Shown here in pieces: positions 17,014-26,315 of a DNA stretch of 64,000 nt. The DNA comes from Natrinema marinum (GTDB taxonomy: Archaea > Halobacteriota > Halobacteria > Halobacteriales > Natrialbaceae). The translations under genes were made by a program, and so were the position numbers. The notes beneath the pieces are model-generated. The model saw nothing but the letters and a program-made list of their open reading frames with translations, searched no databases and had not been told where the DNA came from. Each line of letters begins with the position of its first letter. Within the stretch, counting starts at the first letter, position 1. Location: positions 434,001-498,000 of the forward strand of contig NZ_CP100763.1 in the NCBI RefSeq assembly GCF_024296685.1. The letters are read 5' to 3'.

Positions 17014-18039
17014 CTACCGCTGTGAGTCGCGGAGGATGAGCGGTTCGATCGCGAGCGTCCGCTTGGCGATCGTGACGATTCGAAGGACGTAGGCCGTAAA
17101 CAGCAGAAACGGCAGGAGCGTGACGGTGAACGCCACCCCGATCGCCAGTGTCATGTTCGTCACCCCGAGCGTACGCCCCGGAAACGTGCCCGCGTCCACG
17201 ACCGTGAGCATGATGCCGGCGACGACCAGCGCCGGCACGGCGACGTAGAGGATCATCTGCGACAGCGAGACGAGCGCCCACTCGAAGTACAGCGTCTTGA
17301 CGTGCTCGCGGGCCGGGCCGAACAGGCTGAGCGCTGTCTTCAGGTCGTCTAACATCCCCATTTCTTCGTCGGAAAGGTCGTCCTCGAATTCGTTGGCGAG
17401 CCGTTCGACCTGAAAGATTTTCCAACCGTAGTTGAAGTTGAGCGCAGCGAACAGCACGTCGAAGCTTCCGAACGAGGCGTCCTCGAGCTGATCGCGAACC
17501 AGTTCGGCGTTGCCGACGAAACTGTCGGCGAACTCGTCGACCTCCTCGCACAGCCGGTCGTTATCGTTGCCGGTGATCTCCGAGCGGACTGTTTCGACTC
17601 GCTGCTGGGCGAGGCCGATGATCTCCTGCAGGAACGTCGACGGATCGGCCGGACTGGGGGAGCCGATCAGTTCCTCGGTGAAGTCCCGGAAGTCCATCGC
17701 GTTCTCCATGCGGGCGCGCTGCTCGCCGAGCGGTCCGTTCTCCTGTGAGAGGACGAGTTGGCCGATCGTGACGACGAGCGTGGTCCCGGTGATGATCGCG
17801 CCGATCATCGTCGAAAACATCGTCTCGATCGTGTCGCCGGATCGAAGCTGTGGCATCAGCGGTTCCGGGAGGAGGGTAACGGCCGCGACGAACGTCGTGA
17901 ATACGACCAGTGCCATGGCAGCGGTTACGTGTAACCGATTCGCGGCGAGGAGGAGCCAGATCTTGAGCCGGCTCTCGCCGGCCCGTTCCCGCATGGTGTT
18001 GGCCGTACTGATCTCGTTCGAATTGGAAGACTCCCTCAC
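17014..18039 (-). CDS. Membrane protein of unknown function
   Basis: A 341-aa protein with two N-terminal transmembrane helices (about 36-58 and 75-98), a soluble middle of about 150 residues with acidic helices, and two C-terminal helices (about 255-280 and 295-322). This resembles a group of haloarchaeal membrane proteins without known role. The GTG start at 18039 lies only 6 nt after the stop of the DUF4177 gene, suggesting one transcript; a downstream ATG at 17994 is an alternative start. Confidence 0.65.
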   Translation of the reverse strand: MRESSNSNEISTANTMRERAGESRLKIWLLLAANRLHVTAAMALVVFTTFVAAVTLLPEPLMPQLRSGDTIETMFSTMIGAIITGTTLVVTIGQLVLSQENGPLGEQRARMENAMDFRDFTEELIGSPSPADPSTFLQEIIGLAQQRVETVRSEITGNDNDRLCEEVDEFADSFVGNAELVRDQLEDASFGSFDVLFAALNFNYGWKIFQVERLANEFEDDLSDEEMGMLDDLKTALSLFGPAREHVKTLYFEWALVSLSQMILYVAVPALVVAGIMLTVVDAGTFPGRTLGVTNMTLAIGVAFTVTLLPFLLFTAYVLRIVTIAKRTLAIEPLILRDSQR

Positions 18040-18045
18040 GCGTCG

Positions 18046-18261
18046 TCACTCCTCGTCGCTCTCCTCGCCGGCCTCAACCGGCCGTTTGAACACGAGATAC
18101 TTCGTTCCGCCGCCGGTGTATTCGATCGTCTCGACGAGTTCCCAGCCGTCGTCGCCGTACTCGTTCAGGGCGTCCTGAGGGTTCTGCGCTTCCTTTTTGG
18201 TCTCGTCTCGAGGCGGCCGAAGCGTCTTGTACTCCCATCGACGGATCGGGGCTCTACTCAC
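18046..18261 (-). CDS. DUF4177-like small protein
   Basis: A 71-aa protein with a GTG start. IRRWEYKTLRPPRDET and LNEYGDDGWELVETIEY match the DUF4177 pattern (an aromatic-rich beta-strand followed by LNxxGxxGWELV). Role unknown; these proteins are often near membrane proteins. It ends 6 nt before the GTG of the membrane protein gene and probably forms an operon with it. No ATG exists in the upstream frame, which supports the GTG. Confidence 0.65.
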   Translation of the reverse strand: MSRAPIRRWEYKTLRPPRDETKKEAQNPQDALNEYGDDGWELVETIEYTGGGTKYLVFKRPVEAGEESDEE

Positions 18262-18391
18262 CGTTGTCAGTACGCGGTCGACGCCAGTAAGACTGGCGCC
18301 ATTCCCACCGATTCTGACCGAACCGCCGATATACGCCCCAGACCGGTGACGTTCACGAACCGGCCTCCGTCTGGGTCCTGAGCGGTCGCGC

Positions 18392-19369
18392 CTACGTCCA
18401 GCGGTCGAGCCCCGTCTGCGTGACGCTCTCTTCGATGCGCTCGAAGCCGCGTTCGACCTCGCCCGCGTCGACTCCCCACTCCTCGGTGACGTACTCCCGA
18501 GCAGCCTCGAGGTCCGGCTCGAGCGCCGTCTCAAACTCGTAGTCGTCGGTCACGTTCGGGTCGCGGAACAGCTGTCGGACGCGGTCGCCGTACTCGATGT
18601 GCGCCCCGCGGGCCTCGAGGACGCTCCAGAGGTCGCCGTGTTCTGTGATCGCCGAAATCGCCGTCTTCGGACCGATTCCTGACACGCCTTCGTTGAAGTC
18701 CGTCCCGATGAGGATCGCCGCGTCGATCAACTGCTCGAGGGTGAGGTCGTGGTGCTCCAAGGTCGCCTCGAGGTCCATCAGCTCGGGATCGCCCTTGCTC
18801 GTTAGCTGGCGCAGCGTCAGCGGCGCGCCGAACAGCAGGGCGTCGTAGTCCTCGGAGCCGACGTAGTCGGCGTCGCTGCGTTTGACCATGTGGGCCGCCT
18901 GCGCCTCGCCCTCCGCGGGCGCTTCGACGACCGGTACGTCGAGCAGTCGAAGTAGTTCCCGGCTGGTCTCCTGGATCGTCGGCGTCAGCCGCTGGGTGCG
19001 GGACTCGAGTTGCGCGATAGCGACCTCGTCGCCCTCCTCGCGGGCGGTCTCGAGTTGCTCCTCGTAGCTGCGCCGTTGCTCGCGGCGGGACTCGATCTCG
19101 TCGGTTTTGAGCTCCGAGGGGCCGCCGTCGAAGACCATCACCGGCGTCACGTCGTTCTCGAAGAACTTGGGCAGCCCCTGAACGATGCCGACGAGGTTGG
19201 CGACCTCGGTGCCGTCCGCGGTCGTGTATTTCCCGCTGTCAGTCCACTTGACCGTCGTCGTCAGATAGCGGTAGAGCCAGTTGTGGGCGTCGACGGCGAC
19301 CACGCCCTCGATCTCATCGAAGGGGATCTCCTCGATGACGGCGATGTCCCGGAGTGCAGCGTTTCCCAT
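18392..19369 (-). CDS. fen: Flap endonuclease 1
   Basis: A 325-aa structure-specific nuclease that removes 5' flaps during Okazaki-fragment maturation and repair. The N-terminal and internal nuclease regions contain the metal-binding acids ([66 protein letters not shown]). The helix-hairpin-helix [10 protein letters not shown] is present. The C-terminus, QTGLDRWT, is a PCNA-interacting (PIP-box-like) peptide. The ATG at 19369 lies about 28 nt after a TTCAAAT promoter element. Confidence 0.95.
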   Translation of the reverse strand: MGNAALRDIAVIEEIPFDEIEGVVAVDAHNWLYRYLTTTVKWTDSGKYTTADGTEVANLVGIVQGLPKFFENDVTPVMVFDGGPSELKTDEIESRREQRRSYEEQLETAREEGDEVAIAQLESRTQRLTPTIQETSRELLRLLDVPVVEAPAEGEAQAAHMVKRSDADYVGSEDYDALLFGAPLTLRQLTSKGDPELMDLEATLEHHDLTLEQLIDAAILIGTDFNEGVSGIGPKTAISAITEHGDLWSVLEARGAHIEYGDRVRQLFRDPNVTDDYEFETALEPDLEAAREYVTEEWGVDAGEVERGFERIEESVTQTGLDRWT

Positions 19370-19749
19370 TACCGACCTCTTGGCACGACTGGGATTTGAA
19401 TCGTTGGCTTCCGCTCGTCGCCATCGGGCGTGGTGGCCGATCGCTGGTTATACAGGTGATCGCACTAGGAGCCACGCCGACCGATCGACGGCCGTGCGGT
19501 GGCGCGCGCTGTCGGCTGCCTGAGCGTGAGCGAAGGCAGTCGACGACCCCGTGTGAGGGATGAGCGAGTGACCGGACGGAACGAGCGAATCGGCTGGGGA
19601 GGACGTGGAAACGTCTCGCCGCCACGATAGCAGAGCGTTCCCGTTTAATTTCTTCTCGCTCGAGGAGCCCATCCCAGTCACGCACTTCCCGAATACCACG
19701 TTCCGATTTCAGAGCTGTCACGAACTCGGGACGCTCCGCCACCGACTAC
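19370..19749. other. Intergenic region without a gene
   Basis: Contains the fen promoter element (GGATTTGAA on the plus strand, about 19391-19399). The rest is mixed-composition sequence with AT-rich patches near 19641-19660. I see no ORF with haloarchaeal codon bias and no RNA gene. Confidence 0.5.
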
Positions 19750-20511
19750 TTATCCGAACGAACCCAGTGACGACTGGAGACTCCGCTCCGCCGCTCCCTC
19801 CGTAACGTCGTAGCCGACCAGATCGCGCATGTCGACGGCGTAGGTCGTCCCGCCGTTCTCGAGGACCAGCAGTCGCCCCTTGACCCCCACGACGGTCCCC
19901 GAGGCGATGGTCTCGCGGACCGGACGCGCCGCGAGGTCGAACCCGTAGTCGAAGTCGAACCGGTCGATGGCGTCGAACTCCGTGAGAGCCGCTTCCCACG
20001 CGTCCTCGTCGACGGCAGCCGCGAGCGCGGCGACCTTCGGGCCGGTTCGAACGCGGTCGGTGAGTCGGGTCGCGATCTCGGCCTCGAGTTCGCGGGCGAT
20101 CCGGCCGTTCGAGACGGTGTGGACGTGGGCCGCGCGGTCGGCCCCCTGTTCTCGGAGGCGGGTCTCGAGGCGCCACTCGCGGGTGACGCCGACCTTGAAC
20201 GTGTCCGGGGCGAACGCGGCGACGTAGACGGCGTGGGCCTCGTAGCAGTCCATCTCGTCTTTGAGGCAGGTGCCGGTACAGCGAGCGCAGACCCAGGTGC
20301 TCGTGTGGTACTCGCAGTAGGGAGCCGACGGCCGGTCGCAGGCGATGTGTGCACCGTCGTCGTCGATCGCGCCGGCGCAGTGGCGCTCGCCGAGGGCAAA
20401 GGTGAGGTCGTCGCCGGACTCGAGGGAGTGGCGCTCGATGTCGGCTCCGTCGCCGTCGCTCACCAGCAGCGCGGAGCCGGTCCCGCTCGGTTCGTAGCCC
20501 ACCAGTTGCAC
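19750..20511 (-). CDS. DUF2797 domain protein (zinc/GIY-YIG-like)
   Basis: A 253-aa protein with a Cys/His-rich N-terminal half (RHCAGAIDDDGAHIACDRPS, CEYHTSTWVCARCTGTCLKD), which should bind zinc. A GIY-YIG-like segment follows (VYVAAFAPDTFKVGVTRE). The DUF2797 family is conserved in archaea; its function is unknown, though the fold suggests nucleic acid binding. I moved the start from a TTG at 20625 to a GTG at 20511, because a TATA element (AATATA, 20536-20541) lies about 28 nt upstream and the extra residues are not conserved-looking. Confidence 0.75.
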   Translation of the reverse strand: MQLVGYEPSGTGSALLVSDGDGADIERHSLESGDDLTFALGERHCAGAIDDDGAHIACDRPSAPYCEYHTSTWVCARCTGTCLKDEMDCYEAHAVYVAAFAPDTFKVGVTREWRLETRLREQGADRAAHVHTVSNGRIARELEAEIATRLTDRVRTGPKVAALAAAVDEDAWEAALTEFDAIDRFDFDYGFDLAARPVRETIASGTVVGVKGRLLVLENGGTTYAVDMRDLVGYDVTEGAAERSLQSSLGSFG

Positions 20512-20535
20512 GGCTTCGGGTTGGAGTCGACCGCC

Positions 20536-20612
20536 AATATACCCCTCGCTGTCGCCGAGCCGCGTCGCTCCGACGCCGTTCACCGCGGTCCGCGCGGACG
20601 AACACCTATACG
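20536..20612. promoter_or_regulatory. Divergent promoter pair
   Basis: Two TATA-like elements: AATATA at 20536-20541 for the minus-strand DUF2797 gene (GTG at 20511) and CCTATACG at 20605-20612 for the plus-strand BsuPI-like gene (ATG at 20635). Each lies about 27-28 nt from its start codon. Confidence 0.55.
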
Positions 20613-20634
20613 CGACGCCGGCCAACGCCGAGCC

Positions 20635-20979
20635 ATGACACTCGAGGGATCGCTCGAGACGGCGGGCGACGACGCCGGCGACGCCGTGCTGTTCGCGTTC
20701 ACCGTCACCAACGCGGGAGGCGAGCCGGTCGAGCTTCGGTTTTCGGACGCGTGCAAGGCGGAGTTCGTCGTGATCGACGACGGGGAAGAGATTTGGCGGT
20801 TCTCGGAGGGTCGCATGTTCGCGCAGGTGCTCGAGTCGGAGACGCTCGGACCCGGAGCGTCCGCGAGCTACGAGGCGGAGTGGGCCGATCCCGAACGGGG
20901 GACTTACGAGGCCGTCGCCGAACTGCGAGCGCAGGACGAAGACTGCGAGGCCCGAACCACCCTGTCGGTACGGTCGTGA
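20635..20979 (+). CDS. BsuPI-related domain protein
   Basis: A 114-aa protein matching the BsuPI (intracellular proteinase inhibitor) fold. LFAFTVTNAGGEPVELRFSD, EFVVIDDGEEIWRFSEGRMF and LGPGASASYEAEWAD are the typical beta-sandwich landmarks. In archaea the role is not shown; it may bind a partner rather than inhibit a protease. A leaderless promoter lies 27 nt upstream. It is divergent from the DUF2797 gene. Confidence 0.75.
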   Translation: MTLEGSLETAGDDAGDAVLFAFTVTNAGGEPVELRFSDACKAEFVVIDDGEEIWRFSEGRMFAQVLESETLGPGASASYEAEWADPERGTYEAVAELRAQDEDCEARTTLSVRS

Positions 20980-21083
20980 CGCTCGTCACGTAACGGAACG
21001 AACCGGCCACAGCGACGCGGGTGGACCCGGCGACGTGGTCCGCCAGCGAAGTCCATATACCGTCTGCATCCCAAGCCGCCCCC

Positions 21084-21983
21084 ATGCAAGCGCTGGTCGT
21101 CGCGGCACACGGATCGCACCTGAATCCGGACGCCTCGGACCCCACCTACGCCCACGCGGACACCGTCCGCGAGACGGGCGCGTTCGACGAGGTCCGCGAG
21201 GCCTTCTGGAAGGAGGAACCGCACTTCCGCGAGGTGATCCGCACCCTCGAGGCAGACGAGGTGTTCGTCGTTCCGCTCTTCATCAGCGAGGGCTACTTCA
21301 CCGAGCAGGTCATTCCTCGAGAGCTACGTCTCGAGGACTGGGATCCCGAGCGATGGAATTCCGATGGCACCGACGCCTCGCAGGCCACGCTCGAGGCGAC
21401 GGACGTGGGGAAGACGATCCACTACTGTGGCCCGGTGGGGACCCACGACGCGATGACCGACGTGATCGTCCAGCGAGCCGAGACCGCGATGGCGGACCCC
21501 GACGTGGGCGAGGGTGTCGGCCTCGCGGTCGTCGGTCACGGCACCGAGCGCAACGAGAACTCCGCGAAGGCCATCGAGTACCACACCGAGCGCATCCGCC
21601 AGCGTGACCGCTTCGACGAGGCCGAGGCGCTGTTCATGGACGAGGAGCCCGAAGTCGACGACGTGACCGACTACTTCGAGAGCGAGGATATCGTCGTCGT
21701 TCCCCTCTTTATCGCCGACGGCTACCACACCCAGGAGGACATCCCCGAGGACATGGGCCTGACAGAGGACTACCGGCTGGGCTGGGACGTGCCCGCCGAA
21801 GTCGACGGCCACCGCATCTGGTACACCGGCGCGGTCGGCACCGAGGACCTCATGGCCGACGTGCTCTTAGAGCGCGCAGCCGACGCGGGAGCCGACATCG
21901 GCGACGCCCGCGAGGCGGTGCGCGAACTGGCCGCGTCGGTCGCCGGCACCGAACCGAGCGCGGGAGCGGGCGCGGGGGACTGA
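21084..21983 (+). CDS. cbiX: CbiX-type sirohydrochlorin (cobalto)chelatase
   Basis: A 299-aa chelatase with two CbiX/SirB repeats (about 1-115 and 150-270). Metal-binding histidines are in VVAAHGSHL (about 8-12) and AVVGHGTERNENS. Matching segments VFVVPLFISEGYF and IVVVPLFIADGYH sit in each half. The role is insertion of Co2+ (or Fe2+) into sirohydrochlorin for cobalamin or siroheme. A TATA element (CATATAC, 21054-21060) lies 27 nt before the ATG. The next gene, a DR2241-like protein, starts 3 nt after the stop, so both are one operon. B12 made by this route would serve the mutase at 6087. Confidence 0.88.
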   Translation: MQALVVAAHGSHLNPDASDPTYAHADTVRETGAFDEVREAFWKEEPHFREVIRTLEADEVFVVPLFISEGYFTEQVIPRELRLEDWDPERWNSDGTDASQATLEATDVGKTIHYCGPVGTHDAMTDVIVQRAETAMADPDVGEGVGLAVVGHGTERNENSAKAIEYHTERIRQRDRFDEAEALFMDEEPEVDDVTDYFESEDIVVVPLFIADGYHTQEDIPEDMGLTEDYRLGWDVPAEVDGHRIWYTGAVGTEDLMADVLLERAADAGADIGDAREAVRELAASVAGTEPSAGAGAGD

Positions 21984-21986
21984 CGC

Positions 21987-23150
21987 GTGACGGTGGCGAC
22001 CGAGGACTGCGAGCGACTGGCCGACCGCGCATCGTCGGGCGTCGCGTTCGACGGGCTCCGCGTCGAGGAGACGGACGGCGAGTTCACGCTCGAGACGCCC
22101 GACAACGAGTGGACTGGGCTCGATGAGGACGATCTCGAGGACGCGCTCGCCGCCTGCGAGGAGTACGTCACGAACTGGCGCTACTGGCAGGAGACGGTCG
22201 GCGGCGAGGGGACCGCCCGCCGCGCGTTCCTCCGGTGGTGCGAGCACGCGCCAATTGCGGACGCCGACCTGGGGGCGGCCCCATCCGGGCCGCGGAACGA
22301 CCTCGGCGAGGCGGCGGACCCCAATCCTCTCGCGGTCCCCGAGCGCTACGACGCGCTGCGCGACGGCATCGATCGCCGGTGGGGCCAACTGTGTATCACG
22401 ACTCGCTTCGTCGATGTGGCAAACCCCGACGGCGAGCGTGTCTACGATCTCTGGCACGTCGACGACGCCGAGAGCGACCTCGCCGACCTCGCGGTCCACG
22501 ACGACCCCCGCGACGCCCGCGAGCTCGCGACCTACGACGCGGACGGCCGCTACCGGCCGTTGAAGACGGCTCCAACGCTTCCCGGCGGCTGGGCCTTCAC
22601 GGGCCTCTCGGGCGACGAACTCGTCGAGACGGTCGAGTTCTTCTACCCGGCGACGGTCGCCAACTGGCACCGCGAACTGCGTGGGAACTTGGACGTCGAC
22701 CACTGGCTCGAGACCGCCGAGCGACAGACCGGCATCTACGACGTGATCGACGAACTCCCCCGTGAGGCCGTCGACTGGATGGCCGACGCCTGCTGTGTCG
22801 ACTCGCAGTGTCTGCGCCGCCGCGAGTGGCAGTACGAAGAGGGCGACGACCTCGACACCGACGGCGGCGACGGCCCCTTCCCCTGTCGCGAACCCTGCTC
22901 GCTCGTGGTCGCTGCCGCCCGAAAGTGGGCCATCCTCGAATCCGAAGACGAACACACCTACGAACTCGAGTTGACGACGAGTGAACTCAATCAGCTCGAG
23001 GAGCTGATCGACGCCGTCGCGGAGGGCCGGGTCGACGAGATCCGCGAAGCCGACGTCAACGACGGCGCGAACCGCTACCGGGCGCGGTACCTCCGGGCCA
23101 AGCGGTTCGACGAGGACGGCGAGCTCGAGGCGACGCGGGTCGACGACTGA
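21987..23150 (+). CDS. DR2241-family protein, putative iron-sulfur partner of CbiX
   Basis: A 387-aa protein with a GTG start, 3 nt after cbiX. It resembles the DR2241 family, whose Deinococcus member is linked to a CbiX-like chelatase and a 4Fe-4S-binding domain. Near residues 270-310 there is a Cys cluster (ACCVDSQCLRR ... FPCREPCS) suited to an iron-sulfur site. The remainder is acidic, with a C-terminal region YELELTTSELNQLEELIDAV. It probably assists the chelatase or oxidises its product; exact activity unknown. Confidence 0.75.
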   Translation: MTVATEDCERLADRASSGVAFDGLRVEETDGEFTLETPDNEWTGLDEDDLEDALAACEEYVTNWRYWQETVGGEGTARRAFLRWCEHAPIADADLGAAPSGPRNDLGEAADPNPLAVPERYDALRDGIDRRWGQLCITTRFVDVANPDGERVYDLWHVDDAESDLADLAVHDDPRDARELATYDADGRYRPLKTAPTLPGGWAFTGLSGDELVETVEFFYPATVANWHRELRGNLDVDHWLETAERQTGIYDVIDELPREAVDWMADACCVDSQCLRRREWQYEEGDDLDTDGGDGPFPCREPCSLVVAAARKWAILESEDEHTYELELTTSELNQLEELIDAVAEGRVDEIREADVNDGANRYRARYLRAKRFDEDGELEATRVDD

Positions 23151-23237
23151 GCTCCCGCCGCGATCGGCAGCGGCTTACCGGTCCCCATCGCGCGGACGGC
23201 CGCAACATTCGTATCTCGGGCGTCGAAACCGCCGTTC

Positions 23238-23654
23238 GTGAACCGTCGCACGTGTCTCACTACCGCGATAGCGACCGCGTCTCTCGCGGCGATCGCCGGC
23301 TGCTCGCGGAGTGATTCGAACGAGACTGGCCGGACGTATACGCTCTCGGTCGCCGACGATAGCGACGACGCGGCGGGCGATGTCCTCGACTTCGATGCGA
23401 CGGGGCTGGCCTCCGGCCAGTCCGCCGTCCTCGAGGAGGCGATCCGAACCGGGTCCTACAGCGAAGCGGGGGTCAACTGGAGTTCGTTTCCGGGCCGAAC
23501 GGGGATCACGATGGAGTTCCGGACGGTGATCCAGCTGATCGCCCGCCACGTCGGTCGTGACCCGGAGATCAACCGCACGGCGTCGTTTGCCACGCCGTGT
23601 CGGTACGACGGGCAACGCTATCGGGCGGCTGTCGACGTAACGAGCGAACGGTAG
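23238..23654 (+). CDS. Small lipoprotein
   Basis: A 138-aa exported protein with a GTG start. The N-terminus MNRRTCLTTAIATASLAAIA ends at a lipobox cysteine (AAIAGCSRS); the Arg-Arg pair suggests Tat export, as most haloarchaeal lipoproteins use. The mature part has no recognised domain. A CGTATCTCG element lies about 27 nt before the GTG, fitting leaderless initiation. It is convergent with the gene at 23661, whose 3' end is 6 nt away. Confidence 0.65.
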   Translation: MNRRTCLTTAIATASLAAIAGCSRSDSNETGRTYTLSVADDSDDAAGDVLDFDATGLASGQSAVLEEAIRTGSYSEAGVNWSSFPGRTGITMEFRTVIQLIARHVGRDPEINRTASFATPCRYDGQRYRAAVDVTSER

Positions 23655-23660
23655 CGGGCG

Positions 23661-24245
23661 CTACCAGACGAGCAAGAGCACCGCGACGACGACCCCGACG
23701 ACGACGATGCCGAGTCCGGCCGTCGCCACCGGGCTGGCGATCGTCGCCGCCGTCGCCGCGGCGACCGCGACGGCGACCAGTCCGAGTCCCAGCACCGCGA
23801 GCGTCGCCGGCTCGAGTCCGCTGACGTCGGTGACGCGGTCGATCGTCCGCTCGAGGGCCGTCGGCTCGGGCTCCCGGCGTGCCGGTTCGGCGAGCGTCTC
23901 GTCGACATCGACGTCGGGCGGTCCAGGCGCGACGGTGACGGCGATCGAGACCGACTCCGAGCCGTAGCCGGTCAGTACCTCGAGGGTCCCGTCGACGGGC
24001 CGTTCGACGGGCTCAACGGCGATCGGGACCGTCGTGACGGCGTCGGGCTCGACGTAATAGTTGGATCCCTCGATCGATGCGATCCGTTCGAGGCCACCGT
24101 CGAGGCGGCAGTGGACGTGCGCGGGCGACTCGTGGCCCTGCAAACGGAGGGCGAACGACTCGTGGCACTCGAGCGTCGCGCTCGACGCCTCGAGTTGGTC
24201 TGTGGAACCGCGATTGACGTGGACGGTGACCTCGGACCCGGACAT
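23661..24245 (-). CDS. Membrane-anchored beta-domain protein, haloarchaeal
   Basis: A 194-aa protein. Residues 1-105 look like a beta-rich domain (TVPIAVEPVERPVDGTLEV, SVSIAVTVAP). An acidic linker precedes two C-terminal transmembrane helices (about 144-166 and 170-193). I think this is the uncharacterised haloarchaeal family DUF7524. It starts 15 nt downstream of the Trm112 gene on the same strand, so the two are probably co-transcribed. Confidence 0.65.
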   Translation of the reverse strand: MSGSEVTVHVNRGSTDQLEASSATLECHESFALRLQGHESPAHVHCRLDGGLERIASIEGSNYYVEPDAVTTVPIAVEPVERPVDGTLEVLTGYGSESVSIAVTVAPGPPDVDVDETLAEPARREPEPTALERTIDRVTDVSGLEPATLAVLGLGLVAVAVAAATAATIASPVATAGLGIVVVGVVVAVLLLVW

Positions 24246-24260
24246 CGTGTACGTGGCCGA

Positions 24261-24455
24261 TCAGGCCGGCGTCTCCTCACGCATGTCCGGCGGGAGCAGG
24301 TTCGGAATCCCGTCCTCGATCGGGTACCGCTCGCCGCACTCGGTGCAGACGAGATCGCCAGCGACGACTTCCCCCTCCTCGTAGGCAGCGTCTTCGAGCT
24401 CGAGGTCGTGTTTGTCGAGCGGACAGCAGAGAATGTCCAGTAACGACTCCTTCAT
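24261..24455 (-). CDS. Trm112-family methyltransferase activator
   Basis: A 64-aa zinc-finger-like protein, MKESLLDILCCPLDKHDLEL followed by LVCTECGERYPIEDGIPNLL, the standard Trm112 sequence. It binds and stabilises several S-adenosylmethionine methyltransferases that act on tRNA, rRNA and release factor. The Cys-Pro at 11-12 and C38/C41 are present. A TATA-like AACCTTTTGC lies about 28 nt upstream of the ATG at 24455. It is followed by the gene at 24245. Confidence 0.88.
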   Translation of the reverse strand: MKESLLDILCCPLDKHDLELEDAAYEEGEVVAGDLVCTECGERYPIEDGIPNLLPPDMREETPA

Positions 24456-24577
24456 ACTACGTAGGCTCGTCGCCTCCAGCAAAAGGTTTCGGGAACGTCG
24501 CTCGTGAGCGACGGTCGCGACGCCGTTCAGACGGCGGTATCCGGTCCGAAAATCGGTCGTCGAAACCGGCTCGAGCG

Positions 24578-25957
24578 CTATTCGTAGGGGTTCTCGACCA
24601 CGACGGTCTCGCCCCGTCCGGGGCCGACGCCGACTGCGTAGATCGGCGCGTCGAGTTCGTCGCTGACGTACTCGAGGTAGGTCCGCGCGTTCTCGGGGAT
24701 CGCCTCGTAGCCCTCCTCGGCGACCTCGCTCCAGTCGACTTCGGGCCAGCCGTCGAAGGCCTTGAACTTGGCCTCGCACCGGCCCCACTCCTCGGTCGTC
24801 GAGGGGATCGTTCGGACTTCCTCGCCGTCAAGTTCGTAGGCGTGGCCAACCTTCACCTCGTCGAGCCCCGCGAGCACGTCGATGTGATTGACTGCGAGGC
24901 CAGTGAAGCCGTTCGCGCGAGAGGCGTGGCGAAGCATCGGGAGGTCGAGCCAGCCGACGCGGCGGGGACGACCGGTGACGGTCCCGTACTCCCCACCCTC
25001 GTCGCGGATGTACGTGGCGAGTTCCTCGTTCCGCCCCTCGGTCTCCTCGTCGTAGCCGGGGGTGTCGCCGGCGACGCCGCCGAGTTCGGTTGGTAGCGGA
25101 CCGCTTCCGACCCGCGTGAGGTAGGCCTTGACGATCCCGATGATCTCCCCGTCGCCGACGACGCCGGGACTGAGTCCCGTCCCCGTCGCGGCGCCGCCCG
25201 CCGTCGGGTTTGACGACGTGACGTACGGGTAGTTGCCGTGATCGATGTCGATGAGGGTCCCCTGTGCGCCCTCGAACATGACGTTCTGTCCGTCGTCGAT
25301 GGCCTTGGAGAGGAATGAACCGGCGTTGACGGTCATGTTCTCTGCTTCGAGGCGCTCGCCGAACTCGCGGAACTCCTCGAAGAGCGCTTCCACGTCAAAC
25401 GCGTCGGGATCGTCGAGATCGTCGACGTCGATGCCGTACACCTCCTCAACGAGCGCGCGTTTTTGCGGGACGACGTACTCGAGGCGGTCGCGGAGGACGT
25501 CGGGATCAAGCAGGTCCCCGATCCGAACGCCGCGGCGTCCGGCCTTGTCCTCGTAGGTCGGTCCGATGCCGCGACCAGTGGTCCCGACCTCCTGGTCGGA
25601 TTCGCTCTTCACGTCCTCCTCGATGCCGTCCAGGACGCGGTGGAACGGCAGAATGGCGTGGGCGCGCTCCGCGACCCGGACGTCCGGATCGAGTCCCTTC
25701 TCTCGGAGCGTGTTCAGTTCGTCGAACAGCGTCCGCAGGTTGACGACGCAGCCGTTGCCGAGGACACCCACCTTGCCCCGGACGGCGCCGGACGGCACGA
25801 GCGACAGCTTGTACTTCGTACCGTCGTGAACGACGGTGTGGCCAGCGTTGTCGCCGCCCTGATAGCGGGCGACGACATCGGCAGCGTCGCCGTACAGGTC
25901 GACGACCCCACCTTTGCCTTCGTCGCCGAGTTGCGACCCGACGATAGTGACGGTCAT
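24578..25957 (-). CDS. purA: Adenylosuccinate synthetase
   Basis: A 459-aa GTP-dependent enzyme joining IMP and aspartate, the first step from IMP to AMP. The N-terminal P-loop-like MTVTIVGSQLGDEGKGGVVD, the IMP-binding GGDNAGHTVV and the aspartate loop are present. The start was placed at ATG 25957 rather than the long upstream extension, since GDEGKGK-type motifs begin at residue 10 and TGTTTATCGG sits about 28 nt upstream. Length is normal for haloarchaea. It lies 122 bp upstream of the Trm112 gene on the same strand. Confidence 0.95.
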   Translation of the reverse strand: MTVTIVGSQLGDEGKGGVVDLYGDAADVVARYQGGDNAGHTVVHDGTKYKLSLVPSGAVRGKVGVLGNGCVVNLRTLFDELNTLREKGLDPDVRVAERAHAILPFHRVLDGIEEDVKSESDQEVGTTGRGIGPTYEDKAGRRGVRIGDLLDPDVLRDRLEYVVPQKRALVEEVYGIDVDDLDDPDAFDVEALFEEFREFGERLEAENMTVNAGSFLSKAIDDGQNVMFEGAQGTLIDIDHGNYPYVTSSNPTAGGAATGTGLSPGVVGDGEIIGIVKAYLTRVGSGPLPTELGGVAGDTPGYDEETEGRNEELATYIRDEGGEYGTVTGRPRRVGWLDLPMLRHASRANGFTGLAVNHIDVLAGLDEVKVGHAYELDGEEVRTIPSTTEEWGRCEAKFKAFDGWPEVDWSEVAEEGYEAIPENARTYLEYVSDELDAPIYAVGVGPGRGETVVVENPYE

Positions 25958-26315
25958 AACAGCGGCGGGTTCTTGCCGGGCCGATAAACAGATTACGGTA
26001 TGGACGGGGGCAGACCGTCCCGCCACCGGTGTCAGCACTGCCGGCGAACGCAAGCCGTATCGCCGATCGATCGAAATGCCCGACCGACGGCTCGACCGCC
26101 CCGAGGAGCGGTCTCCGTCGCCCGAGGCGCTTCCGGACCCGCGGTCGTTCGCACGAGGGCCGTCGATCGGGGGTATCGACGGCGCCAAGTTCCTGCAAGA
26201 AATGGCCGTGATCGGAAACGTTAACTACTGACAGGAACGAGCACGCAGTTGAGAGTGGTCCTTTCACTCGGCGAGAGTAACTTTTAAAAGGTCCAAAGAC
26301 AAGTTAACAAATGCC
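25958..26315. other. Intergenic region between purA and a winged-helix gene
   Basis: Holds the purA promoter (CGATAAACAG, about 25980-25990) and, just before the next gene, the palindrome CTTTTAAAAG (26281-26290), likely its TATA/BRE. The middle contains only a weak 51-codon ORF (listed separately). Confidence 0.5.
26076..26231 (+). CDS. Possible small ORF
   Basis: A 51-aa frame starting MPDRRLDRPEERSPSPEALP and ending KFLQEMAVIGNVNY. A CCGTATCGC element lies about 26 nt upstream. Composition is half low-complexity and half plausible protein; no family was recognised. It may be spurious. Confidence 0.2.
   Translation: MPDRRLDRPEERSPSPEALPDPRSFARGPSIGGIDGAKFLQEMAVIGNVNY

Noticed and set aside
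19380-19405. ACTGGGATTTGAATC resembling a tRNA T-arm (attachment-site remnant)
   Set aside because: The stem does not pair (position 53/61 mismatch) and the AT-rich part is exactly at the fen promoter position.
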